This document shows positions 42,600 through 53,780 of a DNA stretch of 64,000 bases, piece after piece; position 1 is the stretch's first letter, and each line of letters starts with the position of its first letter. The notes beneath the pieces were generated by a model. The model did no database searches, was not told where the DNA came from, and was given only the letters and a program-made list of their open reading frames with translations. Both the position numbers and the translations under genes were made by a program. This DNA comes from Isoetes taiwanensis (Eukaryota > Streptophyta > Lycopodiopsida > Isoetales > Isoetaceae): positions 11,967,760 to 12,031,759 of the forward strand of contig JAJEKV010000021.1 of assembly GCA_021234155.1 (NCBI GenBank), read 5' to 3'.

Positions 42600-43020
42600 T
42601 GTGAAGCAACTTTTCTAAAAACCTGATTTGGACAAGCCATTTGAGGTCTACATTACTATTACTAAAAGGCCATAGGCCTAGCTATTAGCAGGACAAGCAC
42701 ACCATAGCTTTTGCCCGAAAGCGGTGGAGTTCAAGCGAAGAAAAATACACCGAGAATGGGAGAAGAGTTTGCTTTGCTCTCATGTTCCTCATTGTGAGAC
42801 AAGGTCATTTATTATTGAAGAGTTCAGTTCAAGTTTATATGAAACAAAATCCAACAGGTTTGTTATTTGGTAAGGCTACCTCTAAACCAAAAATTCAAAG
42901 GTGGGCTTGCAAGCTACAAACCTTTGATATTTCCATAAAAGAGTTACATCAGGTGAAGAGTCCCAGTCTTTATTTACCTTACATTTTCTTTGATCATGAG
43001 GATGTAGTAGAAGTTGTTGA
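42600..43020 (+). pseudogene. Gypsy conventional RNase H remnant
   Basis: Blocks of the RNase H normally fused to gypsy RT: PFEVYIT (about 42637), FARKRWSSSEEKYTENG in a shifted frame (about 42712-42765), RQGHLLLKSSVQVYMKQNP and IQRWACKLQTFDISIKELHQ. Several frame changes and lost acidic residues. Confidence 0.7.
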
Positions 43021-43049
43021 CTTTGTGGATGCCTTAGCTTATTTAGAGG

Positions 43050-44340
43050 CAAATGATGAAGAGCGTAGCAAGCGGGGTTGGCGGCTACCTATAAAGAATT
43101 TTCTACAATTCAAGGAAATGCCCTCAGGATTGACCTCGAGCCAGCAAAGGAGATTTAAAGAAAAGTGCAGGCAATTCAAAATGATTAATAATGTTTTATG
43201 TAAAGTCAACAGGGATGGACTATTACTGAGGTGTGTCAATGAAGAGGAATCTGCTTTGATCATTAGAGAAATGCATGAAGGAGTATGTGGAGGCCATTTT
43301 TTTGGAGATACTACTTTGCCAAGAAAATTCTCGAGTGGGGTTATTATTGGCCTACAATATTTAAAGATTGTTATCTTGCTATAAAATCTTGCCACAAGTG
43401 CCAAATATTTGGCAAAAGGATCCTTCTCAATTTGCACTAAACCCCATCATTTCTCCGGGACCTTTCCAAATATGGGGATTAGATTATATTGGTCCTATTA
43501 ACCCCCTTCTGCAGCGGGGCAACATCAGCACATTATTGTAGCTACTGATTATTTTACCAAATGGGCAGAGGCAATTCCTTTAAGACAGGGCTAATGCCAT
43601 TACAACAAACAAAGTTCTTACATGAGTATATTTGTGCACGGTTTGGTATTCCTCTCTGATTACATTCGATAGAGGTACCCCTTTTGTGAATGAAGTTATT
43701 GCTAATTTATTGACCATTCTTAAAGTCAAACATACCAAGAGTTCCTCCTACTATCCCCAAGGTATTTGGCCAAGCGAAGCTACTAATAAAGTTTTGAAGA
43801 GCATTTTCTGTAAAAAGCAGGTGGATGATAATCAAAAGGATTGGCATGTCAAGCTGGTGGATGCTCTATGGGCTTATAGAGTTACCATTAAAGCGACAAT
43901 GACTCATACACCTTTTAACTTAGTTTATGGCATTGAATTGTGCTTCGGTGGAGCTTGAGCTTCCATCTCTGAGGTTAGCTCATAAGTTGTGTTTGCCTTT
44001 TGAGTATGCTTTTGGAGAAAAGGCTGGATACCCTCCACGCATTTAGAAGAATATAGAATGGAAGTGAGAATGCTAATTTGCTTAAAAAGCCAAGGATTTG
44101 GCTGCTTTCAAAAGCTGCTCATAAAATACAAGGGACTTTCAAGACTGGAGAATTAGTTGAAATGGAATAAATCGGAGGAAGACTTCGGCTAGTAAGTTTG
44201 AAAATCTTTGGGAGGGCCCCTATGAGGTGTTGGAACCTGCGAGGCACCAATTCTTATTGGTTGAAGGAATTAACTTCAGGGATGCCACTTCCAAATCCTA
44301 TCAACACTATTCACCTGAAGAGGTACTGGGATTAGCATAT
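43050..44340 (+). pseudogene. Gypsy integrase, frameshifted
   Basis: Zinc-binding part with IIREMHEGVCGGHFFGDTT and then SCHKCQIFGK (about 43385-43415); core with IWGLDYIGPI (about 43472), TDYFTKWAEAIPL (about 43546), FDRGTPFVNEVIANLL (about 43668-43715), SSYYPQG (about 43745), WPSEATNKVLKSI (catalytic Glu), DALWAYRVTIKATMTHTPF and NLVYGIE. The C-terminal part (about 44190-44330) reads FENLWEGPYEVLE, LLVEGINFR. Frame changes occur near 43380, 43510, 43600 and 43940. Confidence 0.9.
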
Positions 44341-45228
44341 ATGTTTGTCTCTTTTTATGTTCTAGAATTTAGACAAGTTAGAATTAAAGTGAAAGAAAAA
44401 ATTAGAATAGGTTGGATTAGATTTCACTTTGTCTTAAATTTAGAACTAATGTTTTCATTGAGTTTATATTTGCAGATTAGCCAGTATGAAGGATGAGCTA
44501 TCAAATAGTTCAGAACAAGGATTTTTATTAATTACCAAGTGTCATTTGTAGGAGCACCCTTTTTTCCATCTTCATTCATCTGTCTCATTGTGGTCCTGCC
44601 CTCCATTTAGCCATGTGCCTTCATTTTATCTCCCTAAATGTGCACTCTGCAAATTTAGCTTCACCATTATAGCAGAGTTGCAAGGATCAAGATTAACTTG
44701 TTTGTATGTTTCCATGACAGGTGCATCCTTTCTCCATCTTTATTCATCTGCCATAAGTGGTCCTGCTATCCATTTAAACTCCTTATTCTTGTTCTCATTC
44801 CCAAAAAAGCGCAGACTGCAATTCAGCTTCACCATCATAGCGAGTTGCATTTTAAGGATCGGGGGGAGGCACATATTTTCTTGTTTTGAGACTTCAACTT
44901 TTACACATTTACTTCACTCTTTTTACACTTTATTTCCATCACCACTTGACCATATTCACACTCATTCCTACCTTTTTGTGGTGAGATTCCCACATTTACA
45001 CACTCACCTCATCTCATACACTTCATTTCTACCACCACCTTTTCATATTCACACTCATTCTTACTTCTTTCATTCACTTACATCCTCACACCACCTTACT
45101 CACTTCCATTTCACCAACACTTACACTTTACACCTTCTCTTTACCATAATTTTCACTTAGACACTTTGGAGTAAATATGAAGACCCCTTATGGCTGAGGG
45201 GACCAACCATTTTCTTGTTTTGGCGAGA
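44341..45228 (+). other. Gypsy 3' internal region, pyrimidine-rich, with duplication
   Basis: Between integrase and 3' LTR. Contains a diverged tandem duplication of about 180 bp (44555-44690, 44728-44860) and about 280 bp of very C/T-rich plus-strand sequence (44885-45165). No clear polypurine tract precedes the LTR at 45229. Confidence 0.6.
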
Positions 45229-47177
45229 TGTTGCCCCCAAAAGGGCAACATACTAATTGTTGGATCATGTACTTAGGTCAAGTTATTGTTGGAGAGATCA
45301 AATCAAAAGAACTTGGTAGTCAACATTGATGTGAAGGTCAATCAACATTTATCTTCAAGAATCTACACCAATACTCAAGGTCAACTCCCATGAAAGGTAT
45401 TCTATTTGAGGTCAAAGCTAGTCAAAAGAGGTCTTTGGGTTTAAAAGATTGGAAGATGTTCTTTTGAAGATTGGAAGTTAGAGTTTGGAAGATCCCATGG
45501 TATTTGGTTCCATCCCTTAACCATTTTTTTGCCTATCCCCCATACCCTTTTCTCACCTTCCTTTTTGAATTTCCCCTAGCCATTTTCCCTCACACTTATA
45601 TTCTTCCTTGCTCACCTTTTGCAAATCATATTTTGCCATGCCAAAAGTCCTTTCTTAACACATTTTATTTCCCCATGGGGTGTCCTACCCATTTCATGTC
45701 TCTTTGCCTTATTTTCATTTCCCATATTACACCTTTGCCAAATACCCTTAGTCTAATTCTTTTTCACAAGCCCTTGTACCTCCTTGTTCTTTACCATTGT
45801 GCTTTAAGTACCCATGCCACTCAAATATTCTCCATTGAATATTCCATTTATGGTACCTATCTAGAATATTCCCCAAGAAATTAGGGTTACCATAGACCCA
45901 AATGGGTAGAAACTCATAATTATTTTTTGTGGTATCTTTGGAACCATGGCATTATCTTCCCAAAATTGATAAATCTGACATATCGTTGGTTTATACCCCA
46001 AGAAATACGCCATCGTATCAGCGGAACTCCTGGAAAAATACCTTCGAAGAACCCTAATTATGGAAACCTGCTCGAATCACGCCGGAATGGAATCATTGAA
46101 CTCTGAAACCTATCTACTTCTGCATTTCCCGCCCTTAAGCATCTTATCAAGCCTAAATTTAAGCCCTAATATGCTGGAACCGTTAAACCAAAAACATATA
46201 TACCGGGAAACAATGACAGAAGATTTTTGAAGGCCCAGACGCATCAAACCTCGACATTGATACATGCTGAGCATGATCTGAAGACGTTCTTGAAGTATCT
46301 GAGTGTTCCACAGTCTAATCTGAGAAAATTGGACTGATATTATTGATTTGATACTATTTATTGACCTTCTAAGCTATTTTGATGATTGATCTATGTTTCT
46401 AAGACTCTCATTCACCTTGTATTACCTTCATATCAATGAAAATTGACTGCCAAGTATTCAAAAAGTCGACTGTCATGATCCTTTAGTAGTTTTGCATCAC
46501 AAACATTTCTACAGTAAAGAATTCCTTCATTTTTTTTCTGCATATGACCATCTGCACTTCCTCTCCTATCTTATTTGCACTTGTGTGCACAAAAATTTCG
46601 AAAAAATCCCATTCCAAACTCAAGTTAACATTTTTTTGCATTCTGTCTGATACAAATTTAGATTGATATCCACAAAACAATGCCAAAAAAAATAGTTTTA
46701 GTGATTCAAATCATGATTTCACAGCATGCACCTTACCTTTGAGATCTACATTGCATATTAGTTTTGGAATTTCTTCAAAATTCCACCTACAACCCAAGTT
46801 ACAAAATTCTGAGCTCTGTTTTTAGTTTTGACTGATATTGACCAAAATTTGACCCAACTTTGAGATCGAATATCTTACAAATTAAAACTCAGACTTGGTC
46901 AAGATCTCTACCCTTGCTTGCCTACAACTTTTCTGAACAAGTCACAGTCATCTGACCTTGGAAATCAATCTGTCTATGAGATCTGCATCGATTTGAGTAA
47001 GGGGTCCATATTCCAGAATTGGGAAAGGTATGAAAACTCTGTAACTGAGCTTTTTCTTTGGGAAATTCTTGTGTAGATTGATCACCTTAAGTGATCTGGA
47101 GGTTCTAACCCCAACTTGAGTGAAAACTCAAGTTGGCTTCTTGTGTTTGACTCTCTAAGCCAGGTTGAGGGTCAACA
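45229..47177 (+). repeat. Gypsy 3' LTR (1949 bp)
   Basis: Partner of 27455-29391, with the same TGTTGCCC inverted start and CAACA end, followed by target duplication CCAAT (47178-47182). Confidence 0.96.
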
Positions 47178-47182
47178 CCAAT

Positions 47183-47795
47183 ACTCTTGGCCAATTCATG
47201 ACTAATCCTGGCAAAGAACATTGGCATAATGCTAAGTGTGTTTTGAGATATCTTAAGAGCACTATTCATTATGGTATCACATATAGTAAGACGATGTGGT
47301 TTGAATGCTTTCGGGTTGCTTGGATATATAGATGATTGGGGTGGTTGTCCGGACACATATAGATCAACAAGTGGTTGTTGTTTCTTTTTTAGGAAAATCT
47401 CTGTTGTCTTGGATGAGTAAGAAGCAACGATGTGTTTCCATTTCTATTCTTGAAGAGAATATGTTCTTTGCATCTTTAGCTTAGTAGTCGCGAACTTGTT
47501 TGGTTGCGACGCTTGTTAGAATGCTTAAGACAAGTTCAGGATGGACCGAGTATACTTATGTGTGATAATCAAAGTGCTATAGCTTTATCAAAAGATGAAG
47601 TTCTATTCCAAATCCAAGCACATCGAGTTACATTATCATTATGTTAAGCTTGAAGTTGCAAAAGCGCACTTAAGTTGGAATATTGTCCAACTACGACTAT
47701 GGTTGCGAACATTTTCACGAAGCCTCTAGGTGAAAAGAGACATCAAGACAATGTTAAAGCTCTTGGTGTCCTTGAGAATAAGCATAAATATTAGA
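47183..47795 (+). pseudogene. pol: Copia pol remainder: RT end and RNase H
   Basis: Resumes the copia frame as TLGQFMTNPGKEHWHNAK, VLRYLKSTIHYGITYS, then frameshifted RNase H blocks (GGCPDTYRSTSG, MSKKQRCVS, ILMCDNQSAIALSKDEV, SKHIELHYHYVK, TKPLGEKRHQDNVKALG). Joining 27454 to 47183 reads smoothly through YAAN|TLGQF, confirming the insertion site. Frame breaks near 47290, 47450 and 47600. Confidence 0.92.
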
Positions 47796-47950
47796 AGATT
47801 GTAGCTTTTCGGGTTTTTCCTTTGTGACCACCAAAGGTTTTTCATCGAGTGTGAGACCAAATTTGCGATGGGGAGATTATCTATGAGTTGCAATATGTGT
47901 CTTCTTTCTTAGACACAATATTTTTCTATATTTTAAAAGGTGAAAGACTA

Positions 47951-47965
47951 AAGTCGCAGGTGGGG
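47951..47965 (+). other. Copia polypurine tract
   Basis: AAGTCGCAGGTGGGG directly precedes the 3' LTR at 47966. Confidence 0.75.
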
Positions 47966-48162
47966 TGTTAGCGAGGCTGCCTATTCTTAGGCAGCGTGCC
48001 TTTATAAAAAGGCAACGTTGCTACTATTAGTCTTCACCTTTTACCATAAAAATATCTTTTATGGATTATATATTGTAAACACGATTCATTCAATGAAAGT
48101 ATCTTCTTTTGTGGTCAATATTTCTTTCACTTGTTTTCTTAGTAAACTAGAAAAGTTCAACA
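47966..48162 (+). repeat. Copia 3' LTR
   Basis: Same as 23706-23888 except for 14 extra bases after GTTGCTAC; keeps the hairpin, the TATA palindrome and the TG...CA ends. Followed by target duplication AATTT. Confidence 0.96.
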
Positions 48163-48167
48163 AATTT

Positions 48168-48219
48168 AATACGTTGGTTGAAGGTTTTAAGGAGGTCCAA
48201 TTTTAGCTGGAGGAAATAA
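48168..48219 (+). pseudogene. GNOM-like: GNOM-like ARF-GEF fragment, right part
   Basis: Joined to 23705 it continues IRWLKVLRRSNFSWRK then TAA, aligning with the SLIQSLKALRKQVFSW region of GNOM-type proteins. Similarity stops at or just before the TAA; nothing downstream resembles the rest of the large ARF-GEF, so the copy is truncated. Confidence 0.65.
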
Positions 48220-49555
48220 AGCAGCAGTTCCATCAATCCATGCTTGTATTTGAATCCATGCACGTCTGTGATTAATCGAACCCACAAGTCTGTGAATAAT
48301 CCATTCTCGGTATTCTGTTTTGCGGTTATTACCGCGAGTTCGACCAAATGGGGAGCACACCGCAAGCTTATGGTTGCAGCAGCAGAAATTTGACAGTAGG
48401 TATTTGCGAATTTGATGATCGCTATTTCAATCTGACACTGCTTACGATTCTATTGTCATGGCATTGTTCTGGCTGGGGACATTAAACTTTCAAAGTAGCC
48501 ACAAAATCAGAACTTAAAGTTAGATTTGTTTTGGTGCTGCTGCTGAAATTGCAGAGGCACATAAAAATAGGGCTTCCAGAATTGGTATAGGCAGATAAGA
48601 ACATGGCTTATGGATCAGGGCTTTTGGAATTGGAACATTGCTTCTAGATGACCTTTTATTTATGTGTATAAATATCACCCTCTGCAATATGGTGAGCAAA
48701 ATGCAGATATCTTCACTGCATCTTTTCTTTATTTGTTCTATATACTAGAGCTTTCTGATCTTATTTTTGCAGTTCAGGGCAGAGGAAAAGGCATAAATGG
48801 TGTCATGCAAGTATGGCTTAAAGAACTAATCTGTTACATGTGATTTTCGAGGCTTAAAGAGCTAATCTGTTGCATGTGATTTTCGAATTTGTACCTCTAA
48901 TTCAGGTTTGTTAATCTTGTCTATGTGGTGCTCTGTTTTTACTTAAATTTTTCTTTACTTTGCATGGTAGAATTCAGGAAACAATTGAATGAAGGAGCAG
49001 TAAAGAATCCTCCTAAAATGGAGATTAAAAGAGCATTTGTGATGCCAGGCAATCTGTATAAAGTAATGCAGATGCTAGAACTATGGAGGATGTATCAAAC
49101 ATGGAACACTTACATTGGCTTCTTATCAATGTTCCAGGACCTCGAGACCTCACCGTAGCATAGCAGGTAAGAATGCACTAGTCCAATGTTCTGGAGTACT
49201 TAGATTGAGTGATTAGAAATGCTACACAAGTTTAAAAATACTACTAAATTGGATGCTTGTCATCTTTTGTTTCTTTAGTTAGTAATTGTTTTTATCTAGC
49301 TTACTATGCCTAGAATAGAAACATTGAAAGCAGGAACTCTATGCATTAATAACTACAAATAAGAACAAACATAAAAGTAAGACTATGGAAGGCACAACTC
49401 TCATGCTTTAAGAACTACCATGCCTAATGGACTTATTTGGGTTCGATTCTCGAAAGGCATTTTTTAAAAGAGAACTCAAGAATAACTAAAGCAAAAGCAA
49501 GTCATAAATTCACAATATTTTCTACTAGGTTCATGAATAAATTAGCATAACAATA
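48220..49555. other. Interval right of the nest, no gene supported
   Basis: A 77-codon ORF (48925-49158) could be part of an exon, with a donor-like CAG|GTAAGA at 49167-49173, but the sequence is not recognisable and stops precede the donor. A GGGTTCGATTC word at 49440 resembles a Pol III B box but has no clear A box. Confidence 0.35.
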
Positions 49556-50290
49556 TAGTGCTTTTTTTGCCAATATTATTTAAATGATAAAAAGAACGCG
49601 TTCTTTTTGTCAATTTTAAAATCCTATGGGTGGCTTTTCTTATTTTTTTTGCAAAAACAACATGTGAAACAATCACTATTTTTAAGAAATGACGTGTTAT
49701 TTTTTTTATAACTACACCTGAAAGTATTTATTTCTATAAAACTATATGTGGATTTTATGTAAAACAATACTAAAAAACAACACCTATTTTTTAATAACCA
49801 CATTTTTTTCTTAAAACCACATATCATTTTTTTGGGAAACCAACAATTGAAAACAATATAGAAAAAAAAAATAGAGACAACTACATGTAGTTTCTAGCAA
49901 AGTCGGACAAAATTCTCTACGTAGTTTTTCAGTGTAGTTTTTTTTGGAAACAACAATAAAAAACAACATGTGGACTTTTTAAGTTTTATTAACAACCACA
50001 TGTATTTTTTTCACGAAAGCAACACCTGGAAACTACAATTACTTTTCAAAAAGCAACATGTCGAAACACATGTAATTCCTACGTGTAGATAATTTTGACA
50101 AAATTCTACACGTAGAGTTTTTACAAAAAAAACTACACGTACAAAAGTTTGACTAAAAACTACACGTTGTTTCTAGCAAATCCGGACAAGAAACAACACG
50201 TAGTTTTTTGGTGTTGTTTTTTAGCAAAAAAGACACTGAAAAACAACATGTGGACCCAGTTTTGGGGTGGTACCTAAGCATATTGACAAT
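49556..50290 (-). repeat. AT-rich repeat related to the 17.4-18.4 kb array, opposite orientation
   Basis: Rich in ACAACATGTGG, CTACACGTAG and poly-A/T. Its right edge (ACATGTGGACCCAGTTTTGGGG, about 50250-50271) is the reverse complement of the left edge of the array at about 17366-17400, so both belong to one family. Confidence 0.65.
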
Positions 50291-50989
50291 GTGGTTAAAT
50301 CATAAAGGTCCATTATGAGCCATATCAATATACTATAATGCCTTTCTATATATATAGAATAGTAAGCTTTCGACCTCAAGTCTCTTGCATATTGCGAGCC
50401 TTATTTACAACTTTGTTATTTTGCTACAACTGTTAACTATGCACAATATTATATAGAAACTCTATGAGTGCACTAAAATTTTAGGTTTGACTTTAGCATT
50501 GTAAAGCACACTTTCATTAAATTGAGAAATTTCGTGAACTAGGGACGAAATTGTTTTGAAGACATTTTTTAGGGTGTTTTATATAACAATAAGACGCCAT
50601 TCATTTTTTCACACATATTTTGCGCAAATTTGGCATGTAGCTTTCGTTTTTAGCAAGTTGCATGTGCTGAAGGGGCTAACTATTGAGAGATAAGAGGAAA
50701 ATTGAAGAAAATTGAAGACCACCCTTTACGACGAATAAATGTGTTCGACTTATTCCAAAGCCTCCTGAACTTGGCATCTATGCTAGTTGGGCATGTCAAG
50801 ACCTTGGTTGCCTCATTCAAGAAAGACCCTCACCCTCATTGTTGACAAGGTAACTCACAGGAGACACGTACACAATGATGAGATGTGTTGAGACGACAGG
50901 AATCTCGCTATTCTGATTTGGCATGTAATCAACTGGAAGTGTGGGATGAGATCCTGCTCCACCCAGTTCTTGGGGACAGACAATGCTGC

Positions 50990-51920
50990 CTTGCTACAAA
51001 ATATGCATGTTGGGATTGCAAATAGGGCCATGGCGCCATTTGCAATCCCAACATACATATTCCTTATGTAGATTAACATGCACAGAAGATGAACATGCTG
51101 GTCTTCTATCAATAATGTCGAGGATGCAAATGGTGCCACAGCTTGGTATGCACACTTTGATCGCAGACTAGCATCATGGTCTTTTGTTCTAAAACTAACA
51201 AGCATCAACATCAGCATCAACAATGCATGTTGAGGAATGATCTGCTACACCAAATGCATGTTGAGGATGCAAATGGTAGACTTGCCATTTGCATGCTATC
51301 AATAGTGCATGGTGAGGATGCAAATGGCGCCATGGTTTGGCATACATACTTTGACTAGCATTATGGTCTTTTGTTCTACAATGAGCAAGCATCGATATCA
51401 GCATGAACCATGCAGGTCTGCGATATCAAATGCATGATGAGGAAGCCAATGGTGTCATGGCGCCATTTGCACCTTCAATATTCTTTAAAAAATAAAATAA
51501 AAGAATGACACCATGCTGCCTTTTGCATCCTCAGCATGCCAAAAAGAAAGAAAAAAAGAAAAAATGAAGAAATAAAAAATTTGCACGTCGATGAATGCAA
51601 ATGAGCGCCATGGCACCATTTTCACTCCTCAGGGTGCATTTGGTATTGCAGGCCATGCTGAGGATGACGCCATTTTCATCCTCAATATGCATTTGGTATA
51701 GCAAACCTGCACAGTCTTTGCTCAAAAAGTAACAAGCATTAACAGTAGCCAAAAGTTCCAGAAGGTTACAGTAATGCATATTGAGGAGCCAAATGGCACC
51801 ATCACACCTTTTTTCACCCTACATATGCATTTACGCAACCTTCGATCCTAAAAACAGCAAGTAAACAACATGCAATAATGCATTTTGTGGAGGAAAATGG
51901 GCCATTTGCCTCCAAAACTT
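50990..51920. repeat. Degenerate tandem repeats with GCCATGGC palindromes
   Basis: TGTTGAGGATGCAAATGG and CATGGTCTTTTGTTCTA recur, giving a roughly 190-bp period between 51118 and 51440, with more diverged copies to 51920. Many copies have a GG-NNCCATGGNNCC-type core. Includes the perfect palindrome at 51007-51054. No coding capacity. Confidence 0.75.
51007..51054. repeat. Perfect 17-bp inverted repeat
   Basis: ATGTTGGGATTGCAAAT (51007-51023) and its exact reverse complement (51038-51054) flank the 14-nt core AGGGCCATGGCGCC. Confidence 0.97.
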
Positions 51921-53100
51921 GCATAATTGCCTGCTTTGTTTACTCAGTAATCTATTAAGAAAACGTTTGACATGCATCAATCAAACATGTATTTAAGAAG
52001 CTGGGGCCATTTGCCCATGAAACTCAAAAATCAAGTAAAAGAAGATGACTTATCTTTGCCTTGGAGACTATTGCCTTTCGATCCTTGGCACCTTTAGTGT
52101 CTAGAGCGATGAAACAAAGGCGCTAGGGTCGCTTTGCACACGATTCTTTGAATGCAAATGAAGAACATTGAGACAAAAAAGAGAGAACTATCATAACAGT
52201 CCAACAAGTCGTCTAACATGCTATCAGGAGGAGGCGGTCCGGCAAGAGGTCTTTGGGAGGAACCGGGCGGGTAACAATGGTTGAGCTAGGGTGTTGGTGG
52301 TCGATCTTTGGAGGGGTTGTAGTGGTAGGCAAGACGCATGGAGGCCATTGAGCTGGAGTGTGGTGGTGGGGGGAATGGCGAGAAGTGTGGAAGCTTTGGG
52401 GCAGTTTGGCGAACATATAAAGTGGTCATAAATTAAAAATGCCCCTCCCCTCCCCCCCTCCCCGATTTGAAACTCTTCCTCGGCCAAATTGAAACCCTCA
52501 AAATTTACAATCTGCGCCCAAATTTAAGAACCCCGCCCAAACTCAAAATTTGAAACCCCAAATTTAAAAGTACCACCTAAAGACAAAGCCAGTCGATTCA
52601 CCCTTGTATTAGATGATTCCAACTCCGATATATTGTTGTTGTTGTTGCTTTCGTGTGTCATTGCTTTAGGCACTTGAATAGATCCTTATATAGGCGGATG
52701 CATGCTCTTCTGGTTCCTTCTACCGATTTGGCGCATTGAGGCGGCTTCTTATAGTCATTTATTTGCGGGTGCATGTTTGTTTTGCAAAAGTTTTTTTGGG
52801 GGCTTCTCTTTGAGGCGCTATAGAAATCTTACAAGAATCGATACTCCACTCGACGACAGTTTCTTCCATCAAAATGCTGATCAACATGCCTAAATAAATC
52901 CTCTAAAATGCCTTTTTTATTGTAATATTTTGTTAGATGCATTATCTTCTTAGTACATTTAAGTAGACGTCATTTGTAATATCTATGCTCGTTTTGGGTA
53001 TGTGCAGATTTGTTCATTTAATAATTGTCCATGTTCTATTATGGTATCTCATTTAGAAAACGTCCATGCTCCCGGACTCCCCAAATGCAGCTATGAATCT
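51921..53100. other. Non-coding interval, nothing recognised
   Basis: Short ORFs only. A GC-rich patch at 52210-52400 and AT-rich CAAAATTTGAAACCCC-type repeats at 52500-52570 are the only texture I see. Confidence 0.4.
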
Positions 53101-53148
53101 ATTTCGGGAGTGCCAAGCGGAGCACATAGATATATATTGCTCCAGTTG

Positions 53149-53410
53149 GCACTCCTCAAATGGTGCCATGGAGCCATTTGGAGAGTACTAAGAGGAGCAC
53201 AACACTTGCTCCAGTTGGCACTCTCCAAATGGCACCGTGGAGCCATTTGGAGATTGCCAAAAGGAGGCACTCCTCAAATGGCTCTATGGCACCATTTTGG
53301 AAGGTGCTCCTTTTGGCACTCCCCAAATGGCTCCATGGCACCATTTGGGGAGTGCCAATGGGCGCAGATATACGTTGCTTCTCTTGCACTCTCCAAATGG
53401 CTCCATGGCT
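53149..53410. repeat. Palindromic minisatellite with constant core
   Basis: Five units, each with a left arm ending CAAAT, a 14-nt core GGNNCCATGGNNCC-like, and a right arm starting ATTTGG. Unit 4 (53315-53356) has perfect 14-bp arms GGCACTCCCCAAAT/ATTTGGGGAGTGCC. Unit 2 (53217-53258) pairs 13 of 14. Units 1 and 3 are imperfect and unit 5 has lost its right arm. Overlapping ORFs on both strands are by-products. Confidence 0.92.
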
Positions 53411-53780
53411 GAACTTGAACTTCCGAACTTTCATACTCCCATTCCATTCTTCATCATTTGCTTCTTCGTCCTTTCCACCATTTGCTCCAAGCCTGCCTTA
53501 CTGCTAATTTTTTTTCTGAATCTTTTCTCTCATTTTTGTTTTTGTTCTACTTCGTTTACACATGCACGTTTTCAATAATTGTCGGGGACACTAGAAAATA
53601 TATACCATTTGAGCAACCTAAATTTGGTGCAAGCTACTTCAAAATTATTCAAACAAATTTATGTTGGAAATATTATTATTTGAAAAAAATTTGTCGATTG
53701 TGGAATTCTGATCATGCCCTATAACAACTAAGGTCACATTGATGTGTAGTTGTCAAAAGTTACGCGTTGCACTGAGCCCA
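53411..53780. other. Non-coding interval
   Basis: T-rich sequence with short frames only; no family recognised. Confidence 0.4.

Larger units (their letters stand above)
27455..47177 (+). mobile_element. Tat-like Ty3/gypsy retrotransposon nested in copia pol
   Basis: Bounded by about 1.94-kb LTRs and flanked by the 5-bp duplication CCAAT (27450-27454, 47178-47182). The span is 19.7 kb because two LINEs inserted into it. Domain order: LTR, gag, [LINE +], zinc knuckles, protease, [LINE -], RNase H of the additional (aRNH) type, RT, conventional RNase H remnant, integrase, long pyrimidine-rich 3' region, LTR. All ORFs are frameshifted. An additional RNase H points to the Tat lineage. Confidence 0.93.
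23706..48162 (+). mobile_element. Ty1/copia LTR retrotransposon, split by a nested gypsy element
   Basis: Bounded by near-identical LTRs (183 and 197 bp) and flanked by the 5-bp target duplication AATTT (23701-23705, 48163-48167). Without the nested insertion at 27455-47177 (plus one CCAAT) it is about 4.7 kb, normal for copia. Order: LTR, tRNA-iMet primer site, gag, protease, integrase, RT, [gypsy], RNase H, polypurine tract, LTR. LTRs differ mainly by a 14-bp indel, so the insertion is recent. Confidence 0.95.

Noticed and set aside
48925-49158. 77-codon ORF as an exon
   Set aside because: Unrecognised, with stops before the only good donor site.
49420-49460. GGGTTCGATTC resembling a Pol III B box
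   Set aside because: No matching A box at the right distance and no stems; probably chance.
52210-52487. Minus-strand ORFs rich in Pro/Thr
   Set aside because: Low-complexity GC-rich patch with no domain or conserved start.
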